A stretch of DNA of 64,000 bases from Natrialba taiwanensis DSM 12281 (GTDB lineage Archaea > Halobacteriota > Halobacteria > Halobacteriales > Natrialbaceae), in NCBI RefSeq assembly GCF_000337595.1, contig NZ_AOIL01000049.1, positions 30,027 to 94,026 on the forward strand, given 5' to 3'. This document shows positions 61,029-64,000 of the stretch, one piece after another. The stretch's first letter is position 1. The number at the start of each line of letters is the position of its first letter. Position numbers and translations under genes: made by a program. The notes under the pieces are model-generated. The model saw only the letters and a program-made list of their open reading frames with translations. It had not been told where the DNA came from and did no database searches.

Positions 61029-62054
61029 TTATGGATCGGTTGCAGACGGGACACAACCGGTCGAGTAGTTGTCGTGGTTTTGATCGACAGCGGGGTGATC
61101 GAGTTCAGCGAGACCGTCCGTGACTGGGGGGAAGGTCGGGAGGGGGGTGTCGGTGGGGAGGGGGGTGTCGGTGGGGAGGAGGGTGTCGGTGAGGGTGGGT
61201 GCGAGCTCAAGGGCGGAAGCGGAGGGTGATGTGTCGGCGGTGGCTGCGCCGGTGCGGATGGCGAGTTCGAGGATGTCGCGTTCGAGATTGGTGTTGATTG
61301 AGTGGGGGGAGAGCGTTGTCTTTGTTGTTTTTGCGGTGTTTGCGGACGTGGTGGGTTTTGAAGGGGTTGTTTCGGTGGTTGGGTTGGCGGCTGTGCTGGG
61401 TTGTGTGCTTGATAGAGAGGTTGCGGGAGGGGATGTGGATGTATTGGTGAGCTCGGTGCGTCTGGTCTGGTCGCGTCCGAAGGCCTGCACGGTGTGGACG
61501 GCTTTGTCGGCGGCGTCGGTGCGTGCGAGTAGGGAGAAGCCGCGGGCGACGAGGATGTCTGCGGCGAGGATTGTGAGATCGTCTGTGTACTGCGATTGCG
61601 ATAGCGGCTGAGAGTGGGGACCTGACTGAGATTGTGACTGTTCCTGGTGCACTGACTGTGAGTGTGACTGGGATGCGGGCTGATCCGCGTGGGCACTGTC
61701 TCCGCACCAAGTGTTTTCGTGTGCGAGTTCACGCGTGAGCCGGAGTCCCTCGTAGATGAGTTGGACGCCGGCGGCGTGGGTGAGGAGTGTGTCAGTGTCG
61801 AGTTCGGTGGACTCTATGGGCCGGTCGCCGTCTCGGCGCTGGGGGTGGTCCTGCTCTCGATCGTTCGTCGGAGCCGAATCGTCGAGGAGACTAGAGAGTT
61901 CGGGTGTGTGTATCGTGGCGCTCTCGATGGTGAGGACACCGGGAAGCATTGAGGCGTCCTCCAGAACGGTATCGAGGAGCGAAGCCAATCGCGGTGGTTC
62001 CACATCCGCGACAGCGTCGACGGCAGTACGCCGACAGGAGTCGGCCTTGTCCAT
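61029..62054 (-). CDS. Conserved haloarchaeal protein (DUF7114-like)
   Basis: A 341-residue mainly helical protein. The conserved part is residues 1-200: MDKADSCRRTAVDAVADVEP, THAAGVQLIYEGLRLTRELA near 92 and ILAADILVARGFSLLARTDA near 165. It is interrupted by a Gln/Ser repeat region (SQSHSQSVHQEQSQSQSG) and followed by a long Thr/Ser/Pro tail with an LPTDTP repeat that is encoded by a G-rich 18-bp tandem repeat. From memory it resembles DUF7114; function unknown. It is divergent from the enoyl-CoA hydratase (60 bp). Confidence 0.75.
   Translation of the reverse strand: MDKADSCRRTAVDAVADVEPPRLASLLDTVLEDASMLPGVLTIESATIHTPELSSLLDDSAPTNDREQDHPQRRDGDRPIESTELDTDTLLTHAAGVQLIYEGLRLTRELAHENTWCGDSAHADQPASQSHSQSVHQEQSQSQSGPHSQPLSQSQYTDDLTILAADILVARGFSLLARTDAADKAVHTVQAFGRDQTRRTELTNTSTSPPATSLSSTQPSTAANPTTETTPSKPTTSANTAKTTKTTLSPHSINTNLERDILELAIRTGAATADTSPSASALELAPTLTDTLLPTDTPLPTDTPLPTFPPVTDGLAELDHPAVDQNHDNYSTGCVPSATDP
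61142..61195. repeat. Three 18-bp G-rich tandem repeats inside the DUF7114-like gene
   Basis: GGGGGGTGTCGGTGGGGA twice (61142-61159, 61160-61177) and a variant GGAGGGTGTCGGTGAGGG (61178-61195). They encode the LPTDTP repeat on the minus strand. Runs of four or more G could form G-quadruplexes. Confidence 0.85.
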
Positions 62055-62114
62055 TAGCAGGATGTTACGAGGGCGGAGGCAAAGACCTTTGGAAACGCCG
62101 GATCGACTCCTGTC

Positions 62115-62978
62115 ATGATCGACATTGACGATCCGGGCGCTGCTGACGGTGACGGGTCGCGATCGGAGCCGGAGTCGTCGGATCGGATAGTGACGATTAC
62201 GCTCGATCGTCCCGATGCCCGAAACGCGTTGACGATTGAGGGGCTCGATGCGCTGGCGGCTGCGATCGAATCCGTCGGTTCGACTCTGGATTCGCCTTCG
62301 ACCTCTCCTTCGACTCCGATGACGGAACCGTCCTCTCGATCGGCCGACTGCGGGGAGTCGCCGTCGGCGGCAGGCGCTCGATCAGTACCGACGGCACCCG
62401 TTATCTACATTCGCGGCCGTGGCCCTGCCTTCTGTGCCGGTGCCGACCTCGACGCCGTGAGCGATTTCGACGGCGACCGCGATCGAGCACGCGAGTTCGC
62501 GCGACTGGGACAGCGCGTCGCTCGCGCCATCGAGACCTCGCCGGCGATCGTCGTTGCGGGTATCGACGGACCGGCGATGGGCGGCGGTCTCGAACTCGCG
62601 CTCGCCTGCGACGTGCGCGTCGGGACGCCAGCATCGACCTACGGCGAACCGGGGGTGACGTTCGGCCTGTTTGGTGCCTGGGGTGGCACGGTCCGCCTTC
62701 CCGAACTCGTCGGCCGGGGCGCTGCTCTCGAGTTCGCCCTGTCAGGTCGCACCGTCGACGCCGAGGAGGCGCTACGACTGGGACTCATCTCGCGTCTCGA
62801 GGACGATCCGCGGACGGTTGCCGAGGCGATCGCTGACAACGCGAGTGACACACTGGCGGTGCTGAAGCGTCGGGTTCGGGACGATAGCAAGCGGGAACTA
62901 CAGGAACGGCGCGAAGCCGAGGCATTCGCTGAACTCGTTGCTCGCCACGCTGAGGATATCGGGTCGGTACTCGAGTAA
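62115..62978 (+). CDS. Enoyl-CoA hydratase/isomerase-family protein
   Basis: A 287-residue crotonase-fold protein, likely hydrating enoyl-CoA in fatty-acid or amino-acid breakdown. Features are ITLDRPDARNALTIEGLDAL near 32, the oxyanion-hole segments GRGPAFCAGADLDAVSDF near 98 and VAGIDGPAMGGGLELALACD near 140, then PGVTFGLFGAWGGTVRLPEL. The Glu pair of classic hydratases is only partly kept (GLFGAWG instead of G-x-x-P-x-x-G), so isomerase or other crotonase chemistry is possible. A Ser/Thr/Pro-rich insertion lies near residues 60-90. Confidence 0.85.
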   Translation: MIDIDDPGAADGDGSRSEPESSDRIVTITLDRPDARNALTIEGLDALAAAIESVGSTLDSPSTSPSTPMTEPSSRSADCGESPSAAGARSVPTAPVIYIRGRGPAFCAGADLDAVSDFDGDRDRAREFARLGQRVARAIETSPAIVVAGIDGPAMGGGLELALACDVRVGTPASTYGEPGVTFGLFGAWGGTVRLPELVGRGAALEFALSGRTVDAEEALRLGLISRLEDDPRTVAEAIADNASDTLAVLKRRVRDDSKRELQERREAEAFAELVARHAEDIGSVLE

Positions 62979-63075
62979 CGGCGCTGGCTGGTCACATGGG
63001 GTCTGCCTCTGTGGCGACGAGCCGGCCGAATTCACCTGCGAGGAGTTATCGGGGAGCCAGTTCGTCGACCGGGAG

Positions 63076-63870
63076 TTACGTGAGCGGGTCCGGTGACGGC
63101 GGTGCCCGTCGCTTGTGCTCGCTGCGTTCGTACATCTCGCGGACGCGGTCGACTGTTTCGGGCGTTACGTCGAGTTCTCTGCAGGTTGCAGCGACGGAGA
63201 GTGGGCCGTCAATGTGAGAGACGAGGATCGAATCGAGCGTCTCGTAGCTGATACCCATCTCGCCCTCGTCGGTCTGGTTGGCCCACAACTCCGCGGTTGC
63301 GGTCTTGGATGCGAGGTCTTCGGGGACACCGACGTGGCGGGCGAGTTGGCGGACCTGTGCCTTGTAGAGATTGCCGATCGGGTGGCAGTCGACTGCGCCG
63401 TCCCCGTACTTCGTGAAGTAGCCGACGGCGGCCTCGCTACGGTTGCCAGTTCCCAGCACGAGCCGGTTCTCGTGGTTCGCCACGAGATAGTTCAGCACGG
63501 CTCGAACGCGAGCGCGTGCGTTGCCGACCGCCTCGCGATCGCCTTTCGCCTCAGGGTAGGCCGTAAGCAGCGAGTCGATAAGCGGCTCGATTTCGATCAC
63601 GTCGTACGTAATGTCGAGTTCTCGGGCGACTCGCTCGGCGTCGCTCATGTTCTCGTCACCGCTGACGGTCGCGGGTAACACGAGCGCATGGAGGCTGTCG
63701 GTTCCGAGTGCGTTGACGGCGAGATGACCGGTCAGCGTGCTGTCGATTCCGCCGGAGAGGCCCAGGACGGCGCCATCGGCGTTTGCGGCTGCAATCTGCT
63801 CGCGGATGAAGGTCGTGATGTGTTCACGGCGCTGGTCTAGTTCGGCCTCCGAGAAACGAGGGTCGATCAT
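63076..63870 (-). CDS. nadE: NAD+ synthetase, ammonia-dependent
   Basis: Makes NAD+ from nicotinic acid adenine dinucleotide. The 264-residue protein has the PP-loop SGGIDSTLTGHLAVNAL near residue 40, GTGNRSEAAVGYFTKYGDGA near 140 and the C-terminal ANQTDEGEMGISYETLDSIL near 203. There is no glutaminase domain, so it uses free ammonia. It complements nadM at 16641-17159. The ATG at 63870 gives MIDPRFSEAELDQRREHIT. About 130 bp of sequence remain beyond it to the window edge with no gene start visible. Confidence 0.94.
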   Translation of the reverse strand: MIDPRFSEAELDQRREHITTFIREQIAAANADGAVLGLSGGIDSTLTGHLAVNALGTDSLHALVLPATVSGDENMSDAERVARELDITYDVIEIEPLIDSLLTAYPEAKGDREAVGNARARVRAVLNYLVANHENRLVLGTGNRSEAAVGYFTKYGDGAVDCHPIGNLYKAQVRQLARHVGVPEDLASKTATAELWANQTDEGEMGISYETLDSILVSHIDGPLSVAATCRELDVTPETVDRVREMYERSEHKRRAPPSPDPLT

Positions 63871-64000
63871 GGTCCACTGTATGAGTGCAGGTGTCTAATA
63901 GGCTGCCCACACGGGCAAAACCTGACCGATCGGTCAATTTTGTGTGGCGCTGGTGATAGCGTCGCGAGCCGTCGTGTGGCCATGGGAAACGGAACGCGCA

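Overview
This is a GC-rich stretch of a halophilic archaeon (class Halobacteria). The evidence is very acidic protein composition, TFIIB, a thermosome subunit, a membrane-anchored archaeal Lon, the archaeal route into the shikimate pathway (3-dehydroquinate synthase II plus the aldolase that makes its substrate), geranylgeranylglyceryl-phosphate synthase, an intron-containing elongator tRNA-Met, HalOD1 and other haloarchaeal domains, TATA-type promoters and largely leaderless genes. The many short dipeptide expansions and the gene content suggest the Natrialba/Natrinema/Halobiforma side of the class, but the genus cannot be fixed from the sequence alone.

Bases 1-33.9 kb are chromosomal backbone. 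The first 13 kb group aromatic amino-acid genes: aroD, 3-dehydroquinate synthase II, the aminodideoxyheptulosonate synthase, and trpCBA joined by ATGA overlaps behind two TGTACA boxes. Between and after them lie housekeeping and conserved haloarchaeal genes: HAD hydrolase, SprT-like protein, NUP-family protein, a Cys-less MGMT-like protein, CPBP protease, LonB, NadM, SAM hydroxide adenosyltransferase, a membrane Mo-oxidoreductase, thermosome, DUF368 lipid-phosphate flippase, glycosyltransferase, methyltransferase, metallo-hydrolases, GGGP synthase, TRAM protein, radical SAM protein, Hsp20 and tRNA-Met.

Bases 34,033-60,755 are an integrated mobile element of about 26.7 kb. It is bounded by a perfect 15-bp direct repeat, one copy of which is the 3' end of tRNA-Thr(GGT). 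A tyrosine integrase sits just inside the left repeat. The cargo includes regulators, two coupled toxin-antitoxin-like gene pairs, a second short recombinase, a gene-poor 1.3 kb stretch carrying about five diverged copies of a ~185-bp tandem repeat, and then a large multi-gene system at 44.2-58.4 kb. That system has an AbrB-like small protein, a DUF499 ATPase, a small partner protein, a DUF1156 Zn-ribbon DNA methyltransferase, a PLD-SNF2 helicase of 1307 aa and a CoiA-like nuclease. I read it as an antiviral or DNA-modification defence system related to the DUF499/DUF1156 anti-phage group but not matching BREX or DISARM. Two AT-rich antisense genes (a TauD/clavaminate-synthase-like dioxygenase and a two-TM sensor-like protein) are wedged between methyltransferase and helicase, and the methyltransferase gene itself is a base-composition mosaic. 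A haloarchaeal mobile-element protein with an HTH closes the element beside tRNA-Thr.

Bases 60.8-64.0 kb return to backbone: a conserved haloarchaeal protein, an enoyl-CoA hydratase and NAD+ synthetase.
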